From Methyloversatilis sp. RAC08 (GTDB lineage: Bacteria; Pseudomonadota; Gammaproteobacteria; Burkholderiales; Rhodocyclaceae), in the NCBI RefSeq assembly GCF_001713355.1, contig NZ_CP016448.1, forward strand, positions 1 to 64,000: a DNA stretch of 64,000 bases, given 5' to 3'. Made by a program: the position numbers and the translations under genes. The notes beneath the pieces were generated by a model, which was not told where the DNA came from, made no database searches, and saw only the letters and a program-made list of their open reading frames with translations. Of this stretch, positions 56,062-64,000 are shown piece by piece. Each line of letters begins with the position of its first letter. Position 1 is the first letter of the stretch.

Positions 56062-57492
56062 TCAGATCAAAGGCGGTGGCAGCAGCTTCCCCGGATTCAT
56101 CAGGGCTTGCGGATCGAGTGCGTGCTTCACCGAGCGCATCAGGTCGAGCTCAACCGGACTTTTGCATGCGGTCAGCAGCTGCGGCTTGAGCTGACCAATG
56201 CCGTGCTCGGCGGATACCGATCCCGCCAGGTCGCGCACCGTTTCATAGACCAGTGCGTTGGCGATGACTGCGTCGGCCAGCAGCCGCGCGTTGTCTTCCG
56301 CCTGCGGGAAGGACAGGTTGTAGTGCAGATTGCCATCGCCGGCATGGCCGAACACCACGATACGTACGCCGGGCAAAGCCTGAACGATGCGTTTTCCGGC
56401 CCGATCGATGAAACACGGAATCGCGCTGACCGGTACGCTGATGTCGTGCTTCACGCTGAAGCCCTCGATGCGCTGCGCCTCGGAAATGTTCTCGCGCAGC
56501 GCCCACAGTGCAGCCGCCTGCGCGAGATCCTGTGCGATCACCGCGTCGCGCATCGCTCCCTGCGCCATAAGGGCCCCCAGAAGCTCGCCCAGGCGCTCAT
56601 CAAGCCCGGGCTGGTTGCCGGACACTTCGACCAGCGCATACCAGGGCGCAACGCCGGACAACGGGTCGCGCGTGTCGGGCATGTGCCTGAGTACCAGCGC
56701 CAGCGCCTCGCGCCCGATCAGTTCGAAGGCGTTCAGCACATCGCTTGCATGCGTGCGCAGCTGCGCCAGCAAATCGATGCCGCGCTGCGCATCGTCCAGC
56801 GCCACCCAGGCGAGCGCCGAATGCGCCGGCAACGGCGCCAGCTTCAGCACGGCGGCGCTGATGAAGCCCAGGGTACCCTCGGCGCCGATGAACAGGTGCT
56901 TGAGGTCGTAGCCGGTATTGTCCTTGCGCAAGGCGCGCAGCCCGTCCCACACACGACCGTCGGGCAGTACGACTTCCAGCCCGAGCAACTGGTCGCGTGC
57001 ATTGCCATGCCGCAACACATGCACACCGCCTGCGTTGGTCGACAGGTTGCCGCCTATTTCGCACGATCCTTCCGACGCGAGGCTGAGCGGAAACAGCAGT
57101 CCGGCGTCGCGCGCAGCCGCCTGAACGGCAGCCAGTTTGCAGCCGGCTTCGACAATGATCGACGCGTTGTCGCGATCCAGCGCACGGATGCGGTTCAGGC
57201 GCGACAGATTGACCAGCACCTCCCCCTGCCCTGCACGCGGCGTTGCGCCGCCACACAGGCCGGTATTGCCGCCCTGCGGCACCATGGGCAGCCCGGCGTC
57301 GGCACACAGCCGCACGACGCGAGACAGCGCTTCGGTCGTTGCCGGGCGCACGACGCACAGCGCATCGCCGATGTAGCGGCCGCGCCAGTCTGTGAAGTAC
57401 GGCGCGGTATCGGCTGCGGCGGTCAGCACGTGGGCGTCGCCGACGATGTCGCGCAGCCCGGCGAGCGCGTCAGCGATGCGCTCGCGCTCCAT
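56062..57492 (-). CDS. FAD-binding oxidase/D-2-hydroxy-acid dehydrogenase (GlcD-like)
   Basis: A 476-residue flavoprotein of the VAO/FAD_binding_4 family. The FAD-binding part shows VRPATTEALSRVVRLCADAG, MVPQGGNTGLCGGATP and EGSCEIGGNLSTNAGGVHVL; the C-terminal FAD-oxidase_C part has VVFGHAGDGNLHYNLSFPQ and the ending SAEHGIGQLK. Likely substrates are D-lactate, glycolate or 2-hydroxyglutarate; they cannot be distinguished. It starts 2 bp after rimO. Confidence 0.92.
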   Translation of the reverse strand: MERERIADALAGLRDIVGDAHVLTAAADTAPYFTDWRGRYIGDALCVVRPATTEALSRVVRLCADAGLPMVPQGGNTGLCGGATPRAGQGEVLVNLSRLNRIRALDRDNASIIVEAGCKLAAVQAAARDAGLLFPLSLASEGSCEIGGNLSTNAGGVHVLRHGNARDQLLGLEVVLPDGRVWDGLRALRKDNTGYDLKHLFIGAEGTLGFISAAVLKLAPLPAHSALAWVALDDAQRGIDLLAQLRTHASDVLNAFELIGREALALVLRHMPDTRDPLSGVAPWYALVEVSGNQPGLDERLGELLGALMAQGAMRDAVIAQDLAQAAALWALRENISEAQRIEGFSVKHDISVPVSAIPCFIDRAGKRIVQALPGVRIVVFGHAGDGNLHYNLSFPQAEDNARLLADAVIANALVYETVRDLAGSVSAEHGIGQLKPQLLTACKSPVELDLMRSVKHALDPQALMNPGKLLPPPLI

Positions 57493-57494
57493 CG

Positions 57495-58826
57495 TCAGTC
57501 CTCGGTGACCAGTTCGGCATACAGGTCATGCACGTCGCAGTCGGTGATGCGCACGCGCACGAAGTCCCCGACCTCGAGATCCTGGCCGTCGAGGATGTGC
57601 ACCAGACCGTCGATGTCCGGCGCGTCGCCCTCGCTGCGCGCCACGGCGCCATCGTCATCGACCTCGTCGACCAGGACGATCATTTCACGATCGATCTTCT
57701 CTTCCAGCCGCTGCGTGCTGATGTCTTCCTGAAACTCCATGAGACGCTGCCTGCGCTCTTCACGCACTTCTTCCGGCACCGCACCCGGCAGATCGTTGGC
57801 GGTCGCGCCATCGACCGGGGAATAGGCGAAACAGCCAACGCGATCCAGCCGCGCTTCGCCGAGGAACTGCAGCAGCTCTTCGAATTCGGCGTCCGTTTCG
57901 CCCGGAAAGCCGGCGATGAAGGTGCTGCGTATCGTGATGTCCGGACAGACCTCGCGCCAGGCGCGGATGCGCTCCAGATTGTTTTCGGCATTGGCCGGGC
58001 GTTTCATCGCCTTCAGGATGCGCGGGCTGGCGTGCTGGAATGGCACGTCGAGATAGGGAAGTATCTTGCCTTCCGCCATCAGCGGCAGGATGTCATCGAC
58101 GTGCGGGTACGGGTATACATAATGCATGCGCACCCAGATGCCCAGTTCGCCCAGCGCACTGGCCAGGTCGTACAGCTTGGTGCGCAGCGGCTTGCCGCCC
58201 CAGAAGCCAGTGCGGTATTTCACGTCAACGCCGTAGGCACTGGTGTCCTGCGACACGATCAGCAGTTCGCGCACGCCGGCGTCGCGCAGCGTTTCCGCTT
58301 CGCGCATCACGTCACCGATCGGCCGGCTGACCAGATCGCCGCGCATCGATGGAATGATGCAGAAACTGCAGCGGTGATTGCAGCCCTCTGAAATCTTCAG
58401 ATAGGCATAGTGCGACGGCGTCAGGCGGATGCCCTGAGGCGGCACCAGGTCGGTGAACGGGTCGTGCGGCTTGGGCAGGTGAAGGTGTACGGCATTCATC
58501 ACCTCCTCGGTTGCGTGCGGACCGGTCACGGCCAGCACCTGCGGATGCGCCTCCAGCACCTGCTGGCGCTTCGGTCCTTCAGCGCCCATGCAGCCGGTCA
58601 CGATGACCCTGCCGTTCTCGGCCAGGGCTTCACCGATCGCGTCCAGCGACTCCTCCACCGCGGCATCGATGAAGCCACAGGTATTCACCACGACGATGTC
58701 TGCACCGTCGTAGGTCGGTGAAATGTCGTAGCCCTCGGAGCGCAGCCGGGTCAGGATGGATTCGGAATCTACCGTGGCCTTGGGACACCCCAGGCTGAGG
58801 AAGCCCACACTCGGATTCTTGCTCAT
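57495..58826 (-). CDS. rimO: Ribosomal protein S12 methylthiotransferase
   Basis: A 443-residue radical-SAM methylthiotransferase acting on Asp89 of S12. The N-terminal UPF0004 domain begins [16 protein letters not shown] and includes [12 protein letters not shown] and [10 protein letters not shown], giving the three auxiliary-cluster cysteines. The SAM cluster motif is [11 protein letters not shown], and a C-terminal TRAM domain follows ([10 protein letters not shown] region). Length is typical. Confidence 0.97.
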   Translation of the reverse strand: MSKNPSVGFLSLGCPKATVDSESILTRLRSEGYDISPTYDGADIVVVNTCGFIDAAVEESLDAIGEALAENGRVIVTGCMGAEGPKRQQVLEAHPQVLAVTGPHATEEVMNAVHLHLPKPHDPFTDLVPPQGIRLTPSHYAYLKISEGCNHRCSFCIIPSMRGDLVSRPIGDVMREAETLRDAGVRELLIVSQDTSAYGVDVKYRTGFWGGKPLRTKLYDLASALGELGIWVRMHYVYPYPHVDDILPLMAEGKILPYLDVPFQHASPRILKAMKRPANAENNLERIRAWREVCPDITIRSTFIAGFPGETDAEFEELLQFLGEARLDRVGCFAYSPVDGATANDLPGAVPEEVREERRQRLMEFQEDISTQRLEEKIDREMIVLVDEVDDDGAVARSEGDAPDIDGLVHILDGQDLEVGDFVRVRITDCDVHDLYAELVTED

Positions 58827-58883
58827 GAAGCACTCGATAGGAAATCAACAGGCGAGTATACCGCCCCGCTCGTCCCGGACCGC

Positions 58884-59384
58884 TCAGAACGACGGCCGGA
58901 CGTGATCGATCATGTCGGGCGGCAGATCGGCGCGGGGCGGCATTGAATCGAGGCGGCGAAAGCCCATCGATCCGAGCATGCGGAGCGACGCAACATTGTC
59001 GCGATGCACTGCAGCATGCACCGGGTGTTCGTCACCCAGACTGGCGAGAAACCCGAGTACGGACAGACAGGCTTCGCGTGCAAATCCGTTACCCCAATGT
59101 GCGCGGGCGAGGAAATAGCCGATCTGCAGGTCGCCGTTGCGCCGCTGCCCCAGTTGCAGGAAGCCGACCGGCTCGCCGGTCCTGAGACGGATCACATGCT
59201 TGATGCGGTGCGCGTCGTTGGCAATCACGCTGCGCACCCAGCGCCCGGCGTCGAATGGCAGCGCAATGTCGGGGATGTAGCGGAAGATCGACGTGTCGGC
59301 TGCGATCAGTGCGAGATCGGATACGTCGTCAGGCGTCATCGGCACCAGCACAAGTCGGCTGGCAAGCAGGCAGGCATTGATCAA
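58884..59384 (-). CDS. GNAT-family acetyltransferase, RimJ/RimL type
   Basis: A 166-residue acetyltransferase_3 protein. It begins with the strand RLVLVPMTPDDVSDLALIAA; the acetyl-CoA binding part is IGYFLARAHWGNGFAREACL and the late NVASLRMLGSMGFRRL is the RimL-type ending. The acceptor is unknown. It lies 75 bp after phaR and may be read from it. Confidence 0.87.
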   Translation of the reverse strand: MINACLLASRLVLVPMTPDDVSDLALIAADTSIFRYIPDIALPFDAGRWVRSVIANDAHRIKHVIRLRTGEPVGFLQLGQRRNGDLQIGYFLARAHWGNGFAREACLSVLGFLASLGDEHPVHAAVHRDNVASLRMLGSMGFRRLDSMPPRADLPPDMIDHVRPSF

Positions 59385-59459
59385 CGCGGCATGTCCGCAA
59401 ACGACAGAGCCGACCCTGCGGATCGGCTCCTGGTGGTGCGTCCGGCCATCCGTCGCCGC

Positions 59460-60062
59460 TTACTTGGCCGGCGGCGGACCCTTGTCGCCGCCTTGTGGCG
59501 GCGTGAAACCCGGGAACTTGAAGCCGGACATCATCGAGCGCGTCTGCTGTTCGATCTGTTCCTGCATCTGCACGAACATGCGCTTGCTCTGTTCCATGTA
59601 GGCACCCATCATGCTCTGCATGGCAGGGCCCTGGAAATTCAGGAATTGTGCCCACAGATCCTTGCTCATGGCATTGTTGTCGCCGTAGATGGCGCGTGCC
59701 TGATCCTGTAGCTTGGACTGTACGTCGGTGAATGCCTTGATATTGCCTTCAAGGTATTTACCCATCATGCCCTGCATCGCATTGCCATAGAAACGGATCA
59801 TCTGCGACAGCAGGTCGGACGTGAACATCGGCACGCCTTCACTCTCTTCTTCGATGATGATCTGCAGGAGGATGCTGCGCGTCAGGTCGTCGCCGGTCTT
59901 GGCATCGACCACCTGGAATTCCGCGTTTTCAAGGACCAGTTCCTTGACGTCGGACAATGTGATGTAGGAACTCGTGCGGGTATCGTAAAGCCGGCGGTTG
60001 GGGTATTTCTTGATCAGCCTGTGGGTGGAACTGGTCCCCTCGCGGCTTTGCGAAACGCTCAT
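59460..60062 (-). CDS. phaR: Polyhydroxyalkanoate synthesis repressor
   Basis: A 200-residue regulator. The N-terminal PHB_acc_N DNA-binding domain reads RLIKKYPNRRLYDTRTSSYI, followed by two PHB_acc repeats (FTSDLLSQMIRFYGNAMQGM and FLNFQGPAMQSMMGAYMEQS) that sense PHB, and a Gly/Pro-rich tail. PhaR represses phasin and pha genes until it binds nascent granules. ATG 60062 is used. The gene is preceded by a 43-nt hairpin. Confidence 0.95.
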   Translation of the reverse strand: MSVSQSREGTSSTHRLIKKYPNRRLYDTRTSSYITLSDVKELVLENAEFQVVDAKTGDDLTRSILLQIIIEEESEGVPMFTSDLLSQMIRFYGNAMQGMMGKYLEGNIKAFTDVQSKLQDQARAIYGDNNAMSKDLWAQFLNFQGPAMQSMMGAYMEQSKRMFVQMQEQIEQQTRSMMSGFKFPGFTPPQGGDKGPPPAK

Positions 60063-60135
60063 TATGTCCTGTCCTCGCTCATTTTCTCTGCGTCGGGGCG
60101 GTGGGTTCCGCCCGCAACATTTTCGATCATACAGC

Positions 60136-60178
60136 AAGCAAAGGCCTTATGCGGCAGTGCCGCATAAGGCCTTTGCTT
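60136..60178. repeat. Long perfect inverted repeat between phbB and phaR
   Basis: Two 21-bp arms (60136-60156 and 60158-60178) are exact reverse complements with a single central base; the inner part is TGCGGCAGTGCCGCA. In RNA it would form a very stable hairpin about 37 nt after the phbB stop. No T-run follows on the minus strand, so it may be a non-canonical terminator, an mRNA-stabilising stem or a protein site. Confidence 0.85.
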
Positions 60179-60214
60179 TGATACCTGATGCGCTGATTGT
60201 TCAGACGCCAAGGC

Positions 60215-60955
60215 TTACTGGTAATAAAGCCCGCCGTTGATGTTCAGCGTTGCGCCGGTGACATATCCCGCCAGTTCCGACGCAAGATAGGACACCGCCG
60301 CGCCGATTTCTTCCGGCTTGCCCAGACGCTTCATCGGCACGGAATCGATGATGCTCTGACGGATGTCGTCACGGATCGACATGACCATTTCGGTACCGAC
60401 GTAGCCCGGCGAAATGGCATTTACAGTAACGCCCTTGGTGGCCATTTCGGCCGCCAGCGCCTTGGTGAAACCGATCACACCGGCCTTGGCAGCCGAGTAG
60501 TTCGTCTGACCTGCCTGACCCTTGACGCCATTGACCGACGAAATGTTGATGATGCGTCCCCAGCCACGTTCGGCCATGCGGCCGGCAACCTGATGGGTCA
60601 CGTTGAACAGGCTGTCGAGATTGGTGGTCAGCACGGCATCCCACTGGCCCTTGTCCATCTTCGAAAAGAACTTGTCGCGGGTGATGCCGGCATTGTTGAC
60701 GACGACGTCAACCGGTCCGAAATCCTGTTCGACCTTTTCGATCATGGCCTTGCAGGACTCGTAGTCCGACACGTCACCTTCGGCAGCCTTCAGGTCGAAA
60801 CCTTCCGTCTGCATCTTCGTCAGCCACTCGTCCTTCTGCGGGAAGCCCGGCAGACAGTTGGCCACCACGGTGTAGCCGTCCTTCGCCAATGCCTTGCAGA
60901 TTGCCGTGCCTAGGCCGCCCATACCGCCGGTTACCAGCGCCACTCTTTTCGTCAT
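60215..60955 (-). CDS. phbB: Acetoacetyl-CoA reductase, copy 1
   Basis: A 246-residue NADPH-dependent SDR that reduces acetoacetyl-CoA to (R)-3-hydroxybutyryl-CoA for PHB. Cofactor motif VTGGMGGLG, NNAG, catalytic Ser (NISSVNG) and YxxxK (TNYSAAKAG), and C-terminal VTGATLNINGGLYYQ. It is the second of two tandem copies in transcription order, 85 bp after the other, and has the N-terminal DGYTVVANCLPGFPQKDEWL stretch. Confidence 0.95.
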   Translation of the reverse strand: MTKRVALVTGGMGGLGTAICKALAKDGYTVVANCLPGFPQKDEWLTKMQTEGFDLKAAEGDVSDYESCKAMIEKVEQDFGPVDVVVNNAGITRDKFFSKMDKGQWDAVLTTNLDSLFNVTHQVAGRMAERGWGRIINISSVNGVKGQAGQTNYSAAKAGVIGFTKALAAEMATKGVTVNAISPGYVGTEMVMSIRDDIRQSIIDSVPMKRLGKPEEIGAAVSYLASELAGYVTGATLNINGGLYYQ

Positions 60956-60986
60956 CTCTCATCTCCCAGCCAGCTGCGTCAGTGAG

Positions 60987-61014
60987 CTTCCACCCCCGCC
61001 GGACGGGGTGGAAG
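60987..61014 (-). repeat. Hairpin between the two phbB genes
   Basis: CTTCCACCCC (60987-60996) and GGGGTGGAAG (61005-61014) are perfect arms around 8 bases. No T-run follows in the direction of transcription, so it may act in mRNA processing rather than as a full terminator. Confidence 0.6.
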
Positions 61015-61040
61015 TTTTGCGCGGACATCCGCGCTGGCGA

Positions 61041-61781
61041 TCAGGCCATATGCTGACCACCGTTGATTGCAATGTTGGCGCCGGTGACGAAAGCCGCTTC
61101 GTCCGACGCCAGATAGGCCACCAGACCGGCGATTTCTTCCGGCTTTCCCAGACGCGATACCGGAATCTGCGGCAGGATCTTGCTGTCGAGAATCTCCTGC
61201 GGAATCGCCATCACCATCTTGGTGCCGATATAGCCAGGCGAAATCGTGTTCACCGTGACGCCATTGCGCGCCACTTCCAGCGCCAGCGCCTTGGTGAAGC
61301 CATGCATGCCGGCCTTCGCGGCCGAATAGTTGGTCTGGCCGAAGGCACCCTTCGAACCATTGACCGACGACACGTTGATGACGCGGCCCCACTTGCGCTC
61401 GGTCATGCCGTCGATGACCTGCTTGGTCATGTTGAAGCACGAGTCGAGGTTGGTCGAAATCACGACTTTCCAGTCCGCCGCCGTCATCTTCTTGAATGTC
61501 ATGTCGCGCGTGATGCCGGCGTTGTTCACCAGCACATCCACCGGTCCCACTTCCTTCGTCACGGTTTCAACGCACGCCTTGCAGGAATCGAAATCCGATA
61601 CATCGCACGCGTAGGCCTTGAATCCGTATCCCATGTTGTTCATCGCCTGCAGCCATTCTGCTGCCTTCGTATTGCCCGGGCTGTGCGTGGTCACCACGCG
61701 GAAACCCAGTGCAGCGAGCTTGATGCAGACCGCTTCGCCCAGTCCGCCCATGCCGCCCGTTACCAGTGCAACTCTTGCCAT
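61041..61781 (-). CDS. phbB: Acetoacetyl-CoA reductase, copy 2
   Basis: A 246-residue SDR paralogous to the adjacent copy, with VTGGMGGLG, VNNAGITRD, NVSSVNG and TNYSAAKAG. Its tail is VTGANIAINGGQHMA. GGAGGAGACAGGC precedes ATG 61781. It lies 67 bp after phaC. Differences cluster around residues 25-45 and 190-215, including the presumed substrate lid (PQEILDSKILPQIPVSRLGK versus RDDIRQSIIDSVPMKRLGK), so the copies may differ in kinetics. Confidence 0.94.
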   Translation of the reverse strand: MARVALVTGGMGGLGEAVCIKLAALGFRVVTTHSPGNTKAAEWLQAMNNMGYGFKAYACDVSDFDSCKACVETVTKEVGPVDVLVNNAGITRDMTFKKMTAADWKVVISTNLDSCFNMTKQVIDGMTERKWGRVINVSSVNGSKGAFGQTNYSAAKAGMHGFTKALALEVARNGVTVNTISPGYIGTKMVMAIPQEILDSKILPQIPVSRLGKPEEIAGLVAYLASDEAAFVTGANIAINGGQHMA

Positions 61782-61848
61782 GCCTGTCTCCTCCAATTAT
61801 TTGAGGGTATTTCGCTGCCGCAGCCCCCCTCTTTAAGGCCGCCATTTC

Positions 61849-63630
61849 TCAAGTCGTAGCCAACCCTTTCACATACCGTCCTGGAGCCGCTTCAATCACG
61901 GCATGTCTCGCGTTGCCGGGGGTCTTCGGCGCTGCGACCTTCTTGCCGGACTTGCCGGCCAGCCACACGGCGTAGTGCTTCCACCAGCTGCCCGGATGTT
62001 CGGTTGCACTCGCGCGCCATTCCTGCGCATTCGATGCATCACCGCCAGTCCAGTGCGAGCGCTTGTCCTTCGAAACCGGATTGATCGTGCCAGCAACGTG
62101 TCCGCTGGCGCCGAGCACGAAGGTGGTGTCGCCGCCGAGCAGTCCGCGCGCCAGATAGGCACCCGTCCAGGGCACGATGTGATCTTCCGATGTGGCGAGC
62201 AGATAGGCCGGCATGTCGATCTTGCCCAGATCCAGCCGTACGCCGAGCACTTCGAGCTTGCCCGGCACGCGCAGGCTGTTTTCCAGATACAGGTTGCGCA
62301 GATACCAGGTCAGGAAGGGTCCGGGCAGATTCGTGCTGTCGCAGTTCCAGTGCAGGATGTCGAACGGCGGCGGCGTTTCGCCCTTGAGATAGTTGCCGAC
62401 CACGTAGTTCCAGATCAGATCATTGGGCCGCAGGCTGCTGAAGGTCTGCGCCAGTTCGCGCCCGGCGAGCACACCACCGCGGCCGATGGTCGCTTCGCGC
62501 GCGGCCACCATGCCTTCGTCGATCAGGCAGGCAAGTTCGCCGGCGTCGGAAAAGTCGAGCAGCGTGGTCAGCAAGGCCATGCTGGCCGCCGGTTTCTCGC
62601 CGCGACCGCAAGCCACGGCGAGGGCCGAGGCCAGAATGGTGCCGCCGACGCAGAAACCCAGCGTGTTCGGCTGAGCATCCCCTGTGATGTCGCGTACGAC
62701 GTCGAGCGCTGTCAGCGGGCCTAGACTGAGGTAGTTTTCCCAGGTCAGGTTGCCCATCGAGTCGTCCGGATTGCGCCACGACACAAGGAAGACTGTAAAA
62801 CCCTTTTCAACCAGATAGCGCACCAGAGAGTTTTCCGGCTGCAGGTCCATCAGGTAGTACTTGTTGATGCAGGGCGGGATGATCAGCAGTGGCTTCGCAT
62901 GGACCTTGTCGGTCAGCGGCGCGTACTGGATCAGCTGTATCAGCGTGTTCTCGAAAACAACCGAACCGGGCGTCACGGCCAGGTTCCTGCCGACCTCGAA
63001 AGCACCTGGCGCCGACATGGAAATGTAACCCTGTTGCAGGTCGCGCAGCAGGTTCTCCATGCCCTTGCGGATGCTTTCGCCTTCGGTGCGCAGTGCCGTC
63101 TGGATGAATTCAGGGTTGGTCGCAGCAAAATTCGCCGGCGACATCGCCTCGATCATCTGTTTCGACAGGTAGCGCATGCGTTCCTTGGCACGTCCGTCGG
63201 CCACTGGCGTCGCCTCGATGCATTCGCGCATGAAGGCCGAGTTGAGCGCATAAGCCTGACGCAGATAATCGAAATACGGGCTTTCCGACCATTCCGGCGC
63301 GCGGAAGCGGCGATCCGCTGGATCCATCCGGACCACCGGGGTGCCCGGTTCATCGGCTTTGCGTTGTGCAAAGGCCTGCCAGAGTTGATGCTGGCTGGCC
63401 AGCCACTGTTGGTGCAGGGCGTTGATGCGCTCCGCTTCGGGCGCCGGAAAACTGATTGGCGGAAGCGCTGTCTGAACGGCAGCGGCGCGGGCAGCATCCG
63501 GAAACGGCTGGCGAGCCATGAAATCGCTGAAGTTGCGGCTCATGGCAGTCATGATGGCCATCCAGTCCTGGGTCTGTTCGCCGGATGGCGGCATTGAAGA
63601 GGGCCCGGGGCTTGCCGATTCGCTGCTCAT
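61849..63630 (-). CDS. phaC: Poly(3-hydroxybutyrate) synthase, class I
   Basis: A 593-residue class I PHA synthase. The lipase-like box LGFCVGG holds the catalytic Cys327; the rest of the triad is Asp483 (TSEDHIVPW) and His511 (GASGHVAG), matching Cys319/Asp480/His508 of the Cupriavidus enzyme. The N-terminal PhaC_N region is present (about 75-260). It polymerises (R)-3-hydroxybutyryl-CoA on granules and heads the phaC-phbB-phbB series. Confidence 0.97.
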   Translation of the reverse strand: MSSESASPGPSSMPPSGEQTQDWMAIMTAMSRNFSDFMARQPFPDAARAAAVQTALPPISFPAPEAERINALHQQWLASQHQLWQAFAQRKADEPGTPVVRMDPADRRFRAPEWSESPYFDYLRQAYALNSAFMRECIEATPVADGRAKERMRYLSKQMIEAMSPANFAATNPEFIQTALRTEGESIRKGMENLLRDLQQGYISMSAPGAFEVGRNLAVTPGSVVFENTLIQLIQYAPLTDKVHAKPLLIIPPCINKYYLMDLQPENSLVRYLVEKGFTVFLVSWRNPDDSMGNLTWENYLSLGPLTALDVVRDITGDAQPNTLGFCVGGTILASALAVACGRGEKPAASMALLTTLLDFSDAGELACLIDEGMVAAREATIGRGGVLAGRELAQTFSSLRPNDLIWNYVVGNYLKGETPPPFDILHWNCDSTNLPGPFLTWYLRNLYLENSLRVPGKLEVLGVRLDLGKIDMPAYLLATSEDHIVPWTGAYLARGLLGGDTTFVLGASGHVAGTINPVSKDKRSHWTGGDASNAQEWRASATEHPGSWWKHYAVWLAGKSGKKVAAPKTPGNARHAVIEAAPGRYVKGLATT

Positions 63631-63743
63631 CTATTTCGATCCCTGTCGTTCCTGAAGTACCCGTATGCACGGCAAGCGACGGTAAGCTGCGGTGTCATCG
63701 GGTACGAATTTACGGCTACCGAGCATAGCAGCGGCAACATCAA

Positions 63744-63763
63744 AGGGCCTGTCTTCAGGCCCT
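63744..63763. repeat. Hairpin in the phaC upstream region
   Basis: AGGGCCTG (63744-63751) and CAGGCCCT (63756-63763) pair around TCTT, 114-133 bp before the phaC start. It could form in the phaC leader RNA or lie at the promoter. Confidence 0.5.
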
Positions 63764-63830
63764 GCATTGCATGAATGCAGCACATTTATACCTTGCGCCA
63801 TCCAGCACTGCCAAGAATTGTTGCATTGCA
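63763..63830. promoter_or_regulatory. Two TGCATTGCA sites, candidate PhaR operators
   Basis: The 9-mer TGCATTGCA occurs at 63763-63771 and again at 63822-63830, start-to-start 59 bp. Both fit the TGCNNNGCA pattern reported for PhaR binding in Paracoccus. The first is also part of CTGCATT-GCATG-AATGCAG, a 7-bp inverted repeat (63762-63780). They lie between phaC and the divergent small membrane gene, and phaR is in the same locus. Confidence 0.5.
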
Positions 63831-63873
63831 CAAAAACTGTGTCAATCCCGGAATGCGGAAGGAGTCACACCGG

Positions 63874-64000
63874 ATGTACATCGTCGCAATCGCCTGGATC
63901 TACGTCGTGCTGATGATGTCGATCACCGAACAGTCCATCATCGCGGGCATCCTGACCTTCGTTTTCTACGGTCTGGTGCCGCTCGCCCTTTTTCTGTGGA
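63874..64000 (+). CDS. Small membrane protein, N-terminal fragment
   Basis: A frame starting at ATG 63874, with GGAG nine bases before it, stays open to the window end (42 codons). It encodes MYIVAIAWIYVVLMMSITEQ then a second hydrophobic stretch (IIAGILTFVFYGLVPLALFL), a likely two-helix inner-membrane protein. It is divergent from phaC. I do not recognise a family, and the end is outside the window. Confidence 0.72.
   Translation, partial: MYIVAIAWIYVVLMMSITEQSIIAGILTFVFYGLVPLALFLW

Noticed and set aside
56107-57732. A 541-codon plus-strand frame over the FAD oxidase and rimO
   Set aside because: Antisense to two clear genes and without recognisable motifs.

Overview
The window is a gene-dense, high-GC bacterial chromosome segment with no prophage, insertion sequence, CRISPR array or rRNA operon that I can see. 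Gene content and order (rpsF-priB-rpsR-rplI-dnaB; ndk-rlmN-pilW-rodZ-ispG-hisS-yfgM-bamB-der-hfq-hflX-hflK-hflC-DUF2065-hisZ-purA; a phaC/phbB/phaR polyhydroxybutyrate locus) point to a betaproteobacterium. A Rhodocyclales-type relative such as Methyloversatilis is my best guess, but this is inference from gene order and protein flavour, not from a search.

Layout. 1-4750 (+): tail of a ligase-associated helicase, its partner phosphoesterase PdeM, the NAD(P)HX repair enzyme Nnr, an EamA transporter, NadC and a 45-residue membrane peptide. 4870-9001 (+): a Fur-type control region, then a TonB-dependent siderophore receptor, a PiuC-type dioxygenase and an FMN alpha-hydroxy-acid oxidase, apparently one iron-responsive operon. 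8979-14699 (-): isochorismatase-like hydrolase, DUF1631 protein, HDOD protein and ThrC. An HPP/CBS membrane protein (+) lies between thrC and hom; hom, a GNAT enzyme and an AlaA-type aminotransferase form a tightly overlapping operon (-). 19335-22184 (+): Mth938-fold protein, Bcp peroxiredoxin, PIN-PhoH protein and an OhrR-like regulator.

22209-45913 is almost entirely minus strand and housekeeping: DnaB with a DUF748 protein; the S6/PriB/S18/L9 operon with its promoter and terminator; RlmB and RNase R; tRNA-Leu(CAG) on the opposite strand; PurA and HisZ; HflC/K/X; Hfq; Der; BamB; YfgM; HisRS; IspG; RodZ; PilW; RlmN; Ndk.

46124-49051 (+): a GbsR-family regulator and a cyanide-insensitive-type cytochrome bd oxidase (CydAB). 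49273-55503: a soluble PAS-PAS-MCP protein, a very large DUF748/AsmA-like envelope protein (-) and a diguanylate cyclase. 55617-55934 (-): a tRNA Ala-Glu-Asp operon with near-consensus promoter and terminator. 56062-59384 (-): an FAD-linked oxidase, RimO and a GNAT enzyme. 59460-63630 (-): PHB genes phaC, two tandem phbB copies and phaR. The window ends in the first 42 codons of a small membrane protein (+).

I did not find a clearly new multi-gene system. The items most worth checking are short: two identical TGCATTGCA sites upstream of phaC that fit the TGCNNNGCA pattern reported for PhaR, a terminator abutting the DUF2065 start codon, a near-perfect 43-nt hairpin before phaR, the rpsF leader, the tRNA-Leu gene running against the purA-rnr genes, and a soluble chemoreceptor with a very short signalling hairpin. 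No stretch longer than 300 bases lacks a gene.
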